64,000 nt of DNA from Streptomyces sp. NRRL S-244 (GTDB taxonomy: Bacteria; Actinomycetota; Actinomycetes; Streptomycetales; Streptomycetaceae). Each line of letters starts with the position of its first letter. Positions within the stretch are counted from its first letter, which is position 1. Of this stretch, positions 1-7,380 are shown piece after piece. The stretch is from NCBI RefSeq assembly GCF_000717915.1, contig NZ_JOCX01000016.1, positions 1 to 64,000 on the forward strand. The letters are read 5' to 3'. The translations under genes were made by a program, and so were the position numbers. The notes below the pieces were generated by a model that was not told where the DNA came from, did no database searches, and was given only the letters and a program-made list of their open reading frames with translations.

Positions 1-354
1 ACCCTGGACCAGGACCTCATCCTGTACCTGTTCGGCACCCCCGGACAGGACCGCTTCTGGTTCATGTGGGACGACCTCGTCCGCGGCGCCATCGGTGCCG
101 TCGTCCTCGTCGACACGCGGCGCCTGGCGGACTGCTTCCCGGCCGTGGACTACTTCGAGAACAGCGGTCTGCCGTTCGTCATCGCCCTCAACGGCTTCGA
201 CGGCCACCAGCCGTACACGCCGGAGGAAGTCCGCGAGGCCCTGCAGATCGGCCCGGACGCCCCGATCATCACCACCGACGCCCGCCACCGCGCGGACGCC
301 AAGAGCGCGCTCATCACGCTCGTCGAGCACGCCCTCATGGCCCGCCTGCGGTAG
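1..354 (+). CDS. cvnD: CvnD-type GTP-binding protein of a conservon, 5'-truncated by the window edge
   Basis: The last 117 residues of a small Ras/MglA-like GTPase are present, reading in frame from base 1. A switch-II/G3-type motif, GTPGQDRFW, is visible near the start. It is followed by a hydrophobic strand, GAVVLVDTRR, and by ALNGFD where a G4 NKxD motif would lie, so the base-specificity motif is altered, as is common in this family. In actinomycetes CvnD is the last gene of conservons (histidine-kinase-like CvnA, roadblock CvnB, DUF742 CvnC, GTPase CvnD), which form membrane-associated GTPase signalling complexes. The expected cvnABC genes would lie to the left, outside the window. A strong hairpin follows the stop. 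Confidence 0.85.
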   Translation, partial: TLDQDLILYLFGTPGQDRFWFMWDDLVRGAIGAVVLVDTRRLADCFPAVDYFENSGLPFVIALNGFDGHQPYTPEEVREALQIGPDAPIITTDARHRADAKSALITLVEHALMARLR

Positions 355-371
355 GCACCGCGGCCCACGCG

Positions 372-409
372 AAAGGCCCCCCGCACTCCGAGGAGTGCGG
401 GGGGCCTTT
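372..409. terminator. Bidirectional terminator between cvnD and accE
   Basis: Perfect 18-bp inverted repeat (372-389 with 392-409), very GC-rich in the middle, with an A-run on the left arm and a T-run on the right. It lies between convergent cvnD and accE and can serve both strands. Confidence 0.85.
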
Positions 410-436
410 TCGGTCTGTCCCGGAAGAGCCGTGGGG

Positions 437-643
437 CTAGCCCTGCCAGCTGTGCGGGGCGCGGAAGCCGGGGGTGCGCTCCAGGCGGCGCCAGCGGGCC
501 TGGGAGCCGATGCGGTGCACCGGACGGCCCTCGGGGGCGGACGCGGCGCGGGCCAGCAGGATCGCGGTGATCGCGGCCAGCTCCTCGGGGGCGGCGTTGC
601 CCTTTTCGACGCGCAGCAGGGTGTCGGCGGACTTGGTGGTCAT
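437..643 (-). CDS. accE: Acyl-CoA carboxylase epsilon subunit
   Basis: A 68-residue protein with the features of actinobacterial AccE/PccE: an N-terminal helix containing EELAAITAILLARAA and a basic, Trp-containing tail (RIGSQARWRR). Epsilon subunits bind the carboxyltransferase beta subunit and raise activity of the acyl-CoA carboxylase that makes malonyl- or methylmalonyl-CoA for fatty acids and polyketides. It starts 21 bases after the accB stop on the same strand and is followed by the hairpin at 372-409, so accB-accE is a two-gene operon. The alternative PccE assignment is less likely because the partner beta subunit carries the AccB-type specificity residue. Confidence 0.85.
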   Translation of the reverse strand: MTTKSADTLLRVEKGNAAPEELAAITAILLARAASAPEGRPVHRIGSQARWRRLERTPGFRAPHSWQG

Positions 644-664
644 GGGTGGCAGGTCTCCTTCGCT

Positions 665-2248
665 TTACTGCGGCGGGTTGCCGTGCTTGCGGGACGGCAG
701 GTCGGCGTGCTTGCTGCGGAGCATCGCCAGGGCGCTGATCAGGGTTTCGCGGGTCTCCGCCGGGTCGATGACGTCGTCGACGAGACCGCGCTCGGCCGCG
801 TAGTACGGGTGCATCAGCTCGGCCTTGTACTCCTTGACCATGCGCGCGCGCATCGCCTCGGGGTCCTCGGCCTCCGCGATCTGCTTGCGGAAGATGACGT
901 TGGCGGCGCCCTCGGCGCCCATGACCGCGATCTCGTTCGTCGGCCAGGCGTACGTGATGTCCGCGCCGATGGACTGCGAGTCCATGACGATGTACGCGCC
1001 GCCGTAGGCCTTGCGCAGGATCAGCGAGATCCGCGGGACGGTGGCGTTGCAGTACGCGTACAGCAGCTTGGCGCCGTGGCGGATGATGCCGCCGTGCTCC
1101 TGGTCGACGCCCGGCAGGAAGCCGGGGACGTCCAGCAGGGTGATGATCGGGATGTTGAAGGCGTCGCACATCTGGACGAAGCGCGCGGACTTCTCGGAGG
1201 CCTCGATGTCGAGGACGCCGGCGAGGTGGGCGGGCTGGTTGGCGACGATGCCGACGACCTGGCCGTCGAGCCGGGCCAGGGCGCAGATGATGTTGCGGGC
1301 CCAGCGCTCGTGGATCTCCAGGAAGTCGCCTTCGTCGACGAGCTCCTCGATCACCTTGTGCATGTCGTACGGGCGGTTGCCGTCCGCGGGGACCAGGTCC
1401 AGCAGGACGTCCGAGCGCCGGTCGGCGGGGTCGGAGGTCTCGTGGACCGGCGGGTTCTCCCGGTTGTTGGAGGGCAGCATCGAGATGAGGTAGCGCACCT
1501 CGGAGATGCAGGTCTCCTCGTCGTCGTACGCGAAGTGCGCGACGCCGGAGGTCTCGGCGTGCACGTCGGCGCCGCCGAGGCCGTTCTGGGAGATCTCCTC
1601 GCCGGTGACGGCGCGGACGACGTCGGGACCGGTGATGAACATCTGCGAGGTCTCGCGGACCATGAACACGAAGTCCGTCAGGGCCGGGGAGTACGCGGCG
1701 CCACCGGCGCACGGGCCGAGCATGACCGAGATCTGCGGGATGACTCCCGAGGCCTTGGTGTTGCGCTGGAAGATGCCGCCGTAGCCGGCGAGCGCGGAGA
1801 CGCCCTCCTGGATACGGGCGCCGGCGCCGTCGTTCAGGGAGACCAGCGGGGCACCGGCCGCGATGGCCATGTCCATGATCTTGTGGATCTTCGTGGCGTG
1901 GGCCTCGCCCAGGGCGCCGCCGAAGATGCGGAAGTCGTGCGCGTAGACGAAGACCGTGCGGCCCTCGACCGTGCCCCAGCCGGTGATGACACCGTCGGTG
2001 TACGGCTTCTTGCTTTCGAGGCCGAAGCCGCTCGCACGGTGGCGGCGCAGCTGTTCGACCTCCTTGAAGGAACCCTCGTCGAGCAGCAGCGCGATGCGCT
2101 CGCGCGCGGTCAGCTTGCCCTTGGCGTGCTGCGCCTCGGTCGCCCGGTCACTGGGTCCACGCCGCGCCTGCTCGCGCAGGGAGTGCAGCTCGGCCACGCG
2201 CCCGCGGGCGTCCGTCGGCTCGCTCGGAGTCTGGTCCACAACGGTCAT
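665..2248 (-). CDS. accB: Acetyl/propionyl-CoA carboxylase carboxyltransferase (beta) subunit
   Basis: A 527-residue biotin-dependent carboxyltransferase with N- and C-terminal crotonase-fold halves. Visible are the oxyanion-hole glycines LGPCAGGAAY (about 177-186) and the second set RKAYGGAYIVM (about 412-422). Transfers CO2 from carboxybiotin on a separate alpha subunit, not present here, to acyl-CoA in the cytosol. Ile420 lies in GGAYIVM, where PccB-type subunits have Asp (GGAYDVM); this position is the known acetyl/propionyl specificity switch, so I call AccB rather than PccB. Co-transcribed with accE. Confidence 0.92.
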   Translation of the reverse strand: MTVVDQTPSEPTDARGRVAELHSLREQARRGPSDRATEAQHAKGKLTARERIALLLDEGSFKEVEQLRRHRASGFGLESKKPYTDGVITGWGTVEGRTVFVYAHDFRIFGGALGEAHATKIHKIMDMAIAAGAPLVSLNDGAGARIQEGVSALAGYGGIFQRNTKASGVIPQISVMLGPCAGGAAYSPALTDFVFMVRETSQMFITGPDVVRAVTGEEISQNGLGGADVHAETSGVAHFAYDDEETCISEVRYLISMLPSNNRENPPVHETSDPADRRSDVLLDLVPADGNRPYDMHKVIEELVDEGDFLEIHERWARNIICALARLDGQVVGIVANQPAHLAGVLDIEASEKSARFVQMCDAFNIPIITLLDVPGFLPGVDQEHGGIIRHGAKLLYAYCNATVPRISLILRKAYGGAYIVMDSQSIGADITYAWPTNEIAVMGAEGAANVIFRKQIAEAEDPEAMRARMVKEYKAELMHPYYAAERGLVDDVIDPAETRETLISALAMLRSKHADLPSRKHGNPPQ

Positions 2249-2387
2249 GTATCGACCTTACGAAGCGGTCGAAGAAAAACCTCCGTTGATTCCACACAGT
2301 CTCGGAAGTGTTCCGCTGTCCGGCCCGGACAGAACCGCCATGTGATGCGCGGACACCACCAGGCGGGGCCCCTCTCCTTTGTGGAGG

Positions 2388-2404
2388 GTCGACAAAACGT
2401 CGAC
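2388..2404. promoter_or_regulatory. GTCGAC-N5-GTCGAC palindrome in the accB/yceI divergent region
   Basis: Two GTCGAC hexamers separated by AAAAC form a symmetric element between divergent accB (start 2248) and the yceI gene (start 2505). A regulator site is possible; no function is known to me. Confidence 0.3.
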
Positions 2405-2419
2405 ACGCCGACCCTAGAT

Positions 2420-2470
2420 GTTGAAATTTGAACGGAATAGGTCTAGCGTCGTTCTCGTTGAAAGTTCAAC
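2420..2470 (+). promoter_or_regulatory. Promoter flanked by two 14-bp operator-like repeats, upstream of yceI
   Basis: GTTGAAATTTGAAC (2420-2433) and GTTGAAAGTTCAAC (2457-2470) are near-identical; the second is a perfect GTTGAA-N2-TTCAAC palindrome. A sigma-70-like promoter fits between them: TTGAAA at 2421-2426, a 17-bp spacer, TAGCGT at 2444-2449. One repeat would cover the -35 and the other the transcription start. This looks like a repressor-controlled promoter, for example of MarR type; the regulator is an inference. Confidence 0.6.
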
Positions 2471-2504
2471 CAACATCGGGCACGACCGCACCAAGGAGCA
2501 CATC

Positions 2505-3128
2505 ATGGGTCTCTTCAACCGCCGCAGCCAGACCGCGAACGTCCAGGAGGGCACCGCCGCCGTCGCCACGCTCGACGTGGACCCGGCCCTCGCCGCCCTC
2601 ACCGGCGACTACGTCATCGACGCCGCCCACAGCAGCATCGGCTTCACCGTCCGCCACGCGATGGTGACCAATGTCCGCGGCAGCTTCACCGACTACTCCG
2701 GCACCCTGCGGCTCGACGGCGGCGACCCGGCCCGCTCCGCCGCCTCCATCGAGGTGAAGATCGCCTCCGTGGACACCGGCATCGCCGACCGCGACGGCCA
2801 CCTGCGCAGCGGCGACTTCTTCGACGCCGAGGCCTTCCCGGAGATGACCTTCCGCTCCACCCAGGCGGCCCAGCTCGGCGGCGACGCGTACCGCATCACC
2901 GGCGAGCTGACGATCAAGGACGTCACCCGCCCGCTCTCCATCGACCTGGAGTTCAACGGCTCGGCCACCGACGTCTACGGCAACGAGCGCGTCGGCTTCG
3001 AGGGCTCCGCCGAGATCCTGCGCTCCGACTGGGGCCTGACCTGGAACGCCGCGCTGGAGGCCGGCGGCGTCATGGTCAGCGACAAGGTGAAGCTGACCTT
3101 CGACATCTCGGCCATCAAGCAGGCCTGA
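2505..3128 (+). CDS. YceI-family lipocalin-like protein
   Basis: A 207-residue protein. The ATG at 2505 is chosen over an in-frame ATG at 2418 because AAGGAG lies about 7 bases upstream, and because the longer version would run through the promoter repeats. A YceI beta-barrel spans roughly residues 30-205, with typical segments YVIDAAHSSIGFTVRHAMV, DRDGHLRSGDFF and LTIKDVTRPL. YceI proteins bind isoprenoid or other lipophilic ligands and are often periplasmic, but no signal peptide is visible here (MGLFNRRSQTANVQ), so a cytoplasmic role is likely. Its promoter lies within a repeat pair at 2420-2470. Confidence 0.88.
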   Translation: MGLFNRRSQTANVQEGTAAVATLDVDPALAALTGDYVIDAAHSSIGFTVRHAMVTNVRGSFTDYSGTLRLDGGDPARSAASIEVKIASVDTGIADRDGHLRSGDFFDAEAFPEMTFRSTQAAQLGGDAYRITGELTIKDVTRPLSIDLEFNGSATDVYGNERVGFEGSAEILRSDWGLTWNAALEAGGVMVSDKVKLTFDISAIKQA

Positions 3129-3162
3129 ACCGCCTGACGCCGCCGGGGCCCGGGGGCGGTGG

Positions 3163-4509
3163 CTAGAAGCCGCCCCCACCGTCGAACCCGCCGCCGCCGT
3201 CGAATCCACCGCCGCCGCCGAAGTCCCCTCCCCCGAAGTCGGAGGAGTTGAAGTCGGCGCCGGAGTAGTCCCCGCCGTCGTAGCCGCCCATGTCGGAGGC
3301 GTAGGCGGGGCTCGACATCATCGAACCGAGCACCGTGCCCACGAGCAGACCGGGCAGGATGCCGCCGCCGAAGTATCCGCCCGCCCAGGGCCCGTACGCC
3401 GGGCCCGCGTCGTAGTACGGGCGCGGCCCGTACTCGGTGTCGACCGTACGGACCATCGGGTCCTTGCCCTCGCCCAGCCGGACGGCGTCCGCCGCGCACA
3501 CGGGGACGGTGCGCGCCGCCCCGCCGGCCGGCGACCACTGGGCGTCCTGCGTGCTCGGCCCGTGCCGCGGGTCGAAGAAGCAGGGGGACCGGCGCTCGGG
3601 CAGCGGCCTGCCCTGACGGCGGGCATCGAGGCTGGCCAGCGCGAACCTGCCGTCCTCCAGGGCCTGGGTGACTCCCTTGACCTCGTCGGGGTGCTGGACC
3701 GAGGCCATGATGTCCTTGGCCTTCTCGTACGAGTCGAGGCCCTGTTCGTAATCCGCCCGCATGGCGTCGTCCGCTCCGGGCTCACCGGGGTGGAAGTCCA
3801 GCCGGTCGAGCTCCTCGCCGAAGGCCGTGATGTCCTCGTCCACGACCACGCGCAGCTTCTCGATGGCCTCGCGCTCCGCCTCTTCCTTCTTCTTGCGGTT
3901 GCGACGCACCAGCGCGTACGCACCGCCGCCGCCGATCACGGCCACCGCGCCGAGCGCGACCAGACCGCCGACCGGGGTCCCGCCGTCGGCCCCCGTGTCA
4001 CCCCAGGAGGCGGGAGCCTTGCCCCTGACCTGCGTCAGGGCCTGGTCGACGAAGTTGTTGATCTCGGTGCCCGCGTCCACGGCCCCGCCGGCCTTCACCG
4101 CGTCCGTCAGGTTGCGGACGGCATTGGGGGGCATGACCGCCCGGTCGGCGCCCGCGTTGAAGCCGTCGCCGAGCCGGATCGCATAGAGCCCGGTGATGCC
4201 GGTCTCGGCCCGGACCGTACGCAGCACGCTGTCGGCGGGGAACTCGGAGCCGGCCGGCAGCACGGCGACGAACACCGGCTTCCCGGCGTCCTTGATCTTC
4301 TTCGCGAGCGCGTCCGCCCGGGCCTTCGGCAGCTGTGCCTCGGCGCGGGGGTCCACGTAGACCGGGCCCTGCTTGAGGGCCTCCGCCACGGCAGCGGGCC
4401 CGGTGGCCGCCGATGCCTGCGGGGCGACCACGAGGGCGCTCGCGAACAGGGCCAGCAGCACAGCGGCCAGCAGCCGGCCGGGATACACGGACATCAGCCT
4501 GGTCCTCAT
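3163..4509 (-). CDS. Secreted TPM-like membrane protein with Gly-rich tail
   Basis: About 448 residues. The start at 4509 (MRTRLMSVY) is chosen because it begins directly before a signal peptide (GRLLAAVLLALFASALVV...ASA). The extracellular part (about 30-170) has the alternating strand/helix pattern of TPM-like domains. A transmembrane helix (GLVALGAVAVIGGGGAYALV) is followed by a charged KKKEEAEREAIEKL helix and a long C-terminal region. The end is low-complexity, with FDGGGG repeated about three times (18-base units). TPM proteins have been linked to repair or phosphatase roles; no specific function can be assigned. A longer in-frame start at 4575 lacks coding character. Confidence 0.7.
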   Translation of the reverse strand: MRTRLMSVYPGRLLAAVLLALFASALVVAPQASAATGPAAVAEALKQGPVYVDPRAEAQLPKARADALAKKIKDAGKPVFVAVLPAGSEFPADSVLRTVRAETGITGLYAIRLGDGFNAGADRAVMPPNAVRNLTDAVKAGGAVDAGTEINNFVDQALTQVRGKAPASWGDTGADGGTPVGGLVALGAVAVIGGGGAYALVRRNRKKKEEAEREAIEKLRVVVDEDITAFGEELDRLDFHPGEPGADDAMRADYEQGLDSYEKAKDIMASVQHPDEVKGVTQALEDGRFALASLDARRQGRPLPERRSPCFFDPRHGPSTQDAQWSPAGGAARTVPVCAADAVRLGEGKDPMVRTVDTEYGPRPYYDAGPAYGPWAGGYFGGGILPGLLVGTVLGSMMSSPAYASDMGGYDGGDYSGADFNSSDFGGGDFGGGGGFDGGGGFDGGGGF

Positions 4510-4589
4510 ACCCCCGAAACTACCCGAACGGGCCAGTTTCTGTGTGAGTGGGACATAAGCCCGCCCGGGCCCCAAGCGGGATCCGCACC

Positions 4590-4799
4590 CGTACGCCGGA
4601 CGAACCGCGCCTCGAGCCCGGCAGGGAGTACGGCCTGAGCTTCCACGCCCCGGGCTACGCCGACGATCGGGGGAGCGTCGACTTCACGGCCGAGGACCTC
4701 GCCGGGCCGGAGCCCGGCGAGGTGTGGGGCGACGACAAGGCCATGAACCCGCGGAAGTTCCGCAAGCTCGTCGCGGACAAGTGCCGAACCGCGCCGGGA
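4590..4799 (+). pseudogene. Possible coding remnant between the TPM-like gene and cimA
   Basis: About 65 plus-strand codons around 4600-4785 read REYGLSFHAPGY then DFTAEDLAGPEPGEVW then DDKAMNPRKFRKLV, with GC-rich third positions and normal amino-acid composition. There is no credible start, and the frame runs on only because it is open opposite cimA. At about 4780 codon quality collapses (TGC CGA ACC GCG CCG GGA CTA). This looks like the decayed leftover of a gene whose ends were lost; the family is not recognised. It could also be a chance frame. Confidence 0.35.
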
Positions 4800-6434
4800 C
4801 TACTCGGCGGGCTCGACGCCCGCGTGCAGGAGGCCGTACGTGATGGCGTCCTCCAGGGCCTGCCAGGACGCGGCGATCACGTTCGGGGCGACGCCCACCG
4901 TGGACCACTCGCGGATGCCGTCCGTCGTGGCGATCAGGACGCGGGTCGTGGACTCCGTGCCGTGCTTGCCCTCCAGGATGCGGACCTTGTAGTCGACCAG
5001 CTCGAACTTGGCCAGCTGGGGGTAGAACCGCTCCAGGGCCACCCGCAGCGCCCGGTCGAGGGCGTTGACCGGGCCGTTGCCCTCCGCCGTGGCGACGATC
5101 CGCTCGCCCTTGGCCCACAGCTTGACCGTGGCCTCGTTGGCGTGGGTGCCGTCGGGGCGGTCCTCGACGATGGCCCGCCAGGACTCCGTACGGAAGTACT
5201 TGCGGGCGCGGCCCTCGACCTCGGCGCGCAGCAGCAGCTCGAAGGAGGCGTCGGCGGCCTCGTACGTGTAGCCCGAGAGCTCCCGCTCCTTGACCCGCTC
5301 GACGACCCGGGAGACCAGGGCGCGGTCCCCGCCGAGGTCGACGCCGAGCTCCTTGCCCTTGAGCTCGATGGAGGCGCGGCCGGCCATGTCGGAGACCAGC
5401 ATCCGCATGGTGTTGCCGACCCGCTCGGGGTCGATGTGCTGGTAGAGGTCCGGGTCGACCTTGATGGCCGAGGCGTGCAGGCCCGCCTTGTGCGCGAAGG
5501 CCGAGACGCCGACGTACGGCTGGTGGGTGGAGGGCGTCAGGTTGACGACCTCGGCGATGGCGTGCGAGATGCGGGTCATCTCGGCGAGCGCGCCCTCCGG
5601 GAGGACGCGCCGCCCGTACTTGATCTCCAGCGCGGCGACGACCGGGAAGAGGTTGGCGTTGCCGACGCGCTCGCCGTAGCCGTTCGCGGTGCACTGGACG
5701 TGCGTGGCGCCCGCGTCGACGGCGGCCAGGGTGTTGGCGACGGCGCAGCCGGTGTCGTCCTGGGCGTGGATGCCCAGGCGGGCCCCGGTGTCGGCGAGCA
5801 CGGTCGCGACGACCGCGGTCACCTGGGCCGGCAGCATGCCGCCGTTGGTGTCGCAGAGGATGACCACGTCGGCGCCGGCCTCGTGGGCGGCGCGCACGAC
5901 CGACTTCGCGTACTCGGCGTTGGCCCGGTACCCGTCGAAGAAGTGCTCGCAGTCGACGAAGACGCGACGGCCCTGGGCGACCAGGTGGGAGACGGTGTCG
6001 CGGACCATCTCCAGGTTCTCTTCGAGCGTGGTGCGCAGGGCGAGCTCGACGTGCCGGTCGTGGGACTTGGCGACCAGGGTGACCACCGGGGCGCCCGACT
6101 CCAGCAGGGCCCGTACCTGCGGGTCCTCGGCGGCCGATCCGCCCGCCCGGCGGGTCGCGCCGAAGGCGACCAGCTTCGCGTGCTTGAAGTCGATCTCGGC
6201 GCGGGCGCGGGCGAAGAACTCGGTGTCGCGGGGGTTGGCACCCGGCCAGCCGCCCTCGATGAAGCCCACTCCGAAGTCGTCCAGGTGCCGGGCGATCGCC
6301 AGCTTGTCGGCGACGGTGAGGTTGATCCCCTCACGCTGGGCGCCGTCGCGCAGGGTGGTGTCGAAGACGTGGAAGCTGTCCGTGTCGTCGGCGGGGTGGT
6401 GCGCCGCCGGCCCTGTCGCCTCTGTCGTCGTCAT
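4800..6434 (-). CDS. cimA: (R)-citramalate synthase / isopropylmalate-synthase family protein
   Basis: A 544-residue protein of the HMGL-like/LeuA family. The catalytic DTTLRDGAQREG motif lies at residues 25-36, followed by a TIM barrel and a C-terminal LeuA-type regulatory domain (about 415-540). The start at 6434 has AGGAG upstream; longer in-frame starts run through the structured leader. CimA condenses pyruvate and acetyl-CoA to citramalate, giving 2-oxobutyrate for isoleucine by a threonine-independent route. GAQREG rather than the usual LeuA GEQ context favours CimA. Other branched-chain genes (ilvE, leuB, ilvBNC) lie within 30 kb. The long leader with hairpins suggests control at the RNA level. 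Confidence 0.85.
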   Translation of the reverse strand: MTTTEATGPAAHHPADDTDSFHVFDTTLRDGAQREGINLTVADKLAIARHLDDFGVGFIEGGWPGANPRDTEFFARARAEIDFKHAKLVAFGATRRAGGSAAEDPQVRALLESGAPVVTLVAKSHDRHVELALRTTLEENLEMVRDTVSHLVAQGRRVFVDCEHFFDGYRANAEYAKSVVRAAHEAGADVVILCDTNGGMLPAQVTAVVATVLADTGARLGIHAQDDTGCAVANTLAAVDAGATHVQCTANGYGERVGNANLFPVVAALEIKYGRRVLPEGALAEMTRISHAIAEVVNLTPSTHQPYVGVSAFAHKAGLHASAIKVDPDLYQHIDPERVGNTMRMLVSDMAGRASIELKGKELGVDLGGDRALVSRVVERVKERELSGYTYEAADASFELLLRAEVEGRARKYFRTESWRAIVEDRPDGTHANEATVKLWAKGERIVATAEGNGPVNALDRALRVALERFYPQLAKFELVDYKVRILEGKHGTESTTRVLIATTDGIREWSTVGVAPNVIAASWQALEDAITYGLLHAGVEPAE

Positions 6435-6550
6435 GCTGATCTGACTCCTGTCGGATGAGTGGTTCCGGACGCCCGCCCCGGGGCGGGCCGCCTCCACTGC
6501 CCCCATCATCGCGCGCGGCCCGCTCCCGGCAGGAATGGAGCCGGGAAACG

Positions 6551-6640
6551 AAAAGACCCCTCGCGGGTGCGAGAGGTCTGCGCGCGGGTCTGGGGCACTG
6601 TGGCCGCTTCCGCGAAGTTCTTCCACGGTTCAGCGGCCAC
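6551..6640 (-). promoter_or_regulatory. Two-hairpin leader/terminator upstream of cimA
   Basis: Reading on the minus strand, a perfect 9-bp stem (GTGGCCGCT with AGCGGCCAC; plus coordinates 6632-6640 and 6600-6608) is followed by an 11-bp terminator-type stem (6551-6576, one G-T pair, loop ACCC) ending in TTTT. It sits 117 bases before the cimA start and about 150 bases after the TetR stop. It could be an attenuator of cimA or the terminator of the upstream gene. A 13-codon frame (6671 to 6630) ends in the first stem but is not enriched in Leu, Ile or Val codons. Confidence 0.5.
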
Positions 6641-6729
6641 TGCGGACCGGCGCGCTGCTGTCCATAATCATGAGCTGAGCAGGCACGTCCGCAGTGTGTC
6701 ACACCGTCTCACCGCAAGAGCAGCGCGTC

Positions 6730-7338
6730 TCACGATACGAGAGCCTCGTCAAGGAATTCCGAGACGTGGGCCAGGATGTCCGCCCGCCCTATGCCGGGCA
6801 GGCCGACGGCGACCTGGATGCTGAACCCGTCGAGCAGGGCCCGCAGCCGGGCGCCGAAGCGGTCCGGGTCCACGGGCCGGAACTCCCCGCGCGAGATGCC
6901 CTCGGCGAGCAGGGCCACCAGGTCGCGGTGCCAGGCGCCCTCGATGGCGGCCTGGCGTTCGCGCTCCTGCGGGCCGGCGTTCTGCGAGCGGTTCCAGACC
7001 TCCAGCCACAGCGTCCAGTGCGGATCCCGGGCCTCCTCGGGCACGTACAGGTCCACGTACGCCTGGAGCCGCTCGCGCGCCGGGCCGCGGCGGGCCAGCA
7101 GGGCCCGGCGCTTGGCGCCCAGCGCCGCCTCGCTCCACTCCAGGGTCTGCAGCAGGAGCTCGTCCTTGCTGCCGAAGTAGTAGAGGAGGTGGCCGCTGCT
7201 CATGCCGACCTGGCGGCCCAGCCCGGCCATGGTCAGGCCCTCCAGGCCGCGCTCGGCGATCGTGGCCATGGCGGCGACGAGTACGTCCTCGCGCGGCGGC
7301 GCGTTCTTCCGTACCGCACGCACTCCACCCGCCGCCAT
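6730..7338 (-). CDS. TetR-family transcriptional regulator
   Basis: A 202-residue repressor. The N-terminal helix-turn-helix reads IAERGLEGLTMAGLGRQVG then MSSGHLLYYFGSKDELL (about residues 27-62), and the helical C-terminal domain resembles the BetI-like class. It starts 29 bases after the agmatine deiminase stop on the same strand, the last gene in a urease-like/agmatine deiminase/TetR run, so it probably regulates that block. The ligand may be a guanidino, ureido or amine compound; this is inference. A 10-bp palindrome lies just upstream of its start. Confidence 0.85.
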   Translation of the reverse strand: MAAGGVRAVRKNAPPREDVLVAAMATIAERGLEGLTMAGLGRQVGMSSGHLLYYFGSKDELLLQTLEWSEAALGAKRRALLARRGPARERLQAYVDLYVPEEARDPHWTLWLEVWNRSQNAGPQERERQAAIEGAWHRDLVALLAEGISRGEFRPVDPDRFGARLRALLDGFSIQVAVGLPGIGRADILAHVSEFLDEALVS

Positions 7339-7359
7339 GGGTCACTCCTTCGTCGATCC

Positions 7360-7380
7360 GCCGCAGGTCAGACCTGCGGC
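7360..7380. promoter_or_regulatory. 10-bp palindrome across the agmatine deiminase stop codon
   Basis: GCCGCAGGTC-A-GACCTGCGGC is perfectly symmetric and spans the agmatine deiminase stop, 22 bases upstream of the TetR start. It may be an RNA hairpin that sets relative expression, or an autoregulatory operator. Confidence 0.4.

Noticed and set aside
95..2431. 778-codon plus-strand open frame
   Set aside because: Antisense to accB and accE; open only because of high GC.
4548..6458. 636-codon plus-strand open frame
   Set aside because: Apart from the short coding-like piece at 4590-4799, it is antisense to cimA and has the Val/Asp/Gly-rich composition of a shadow frame.
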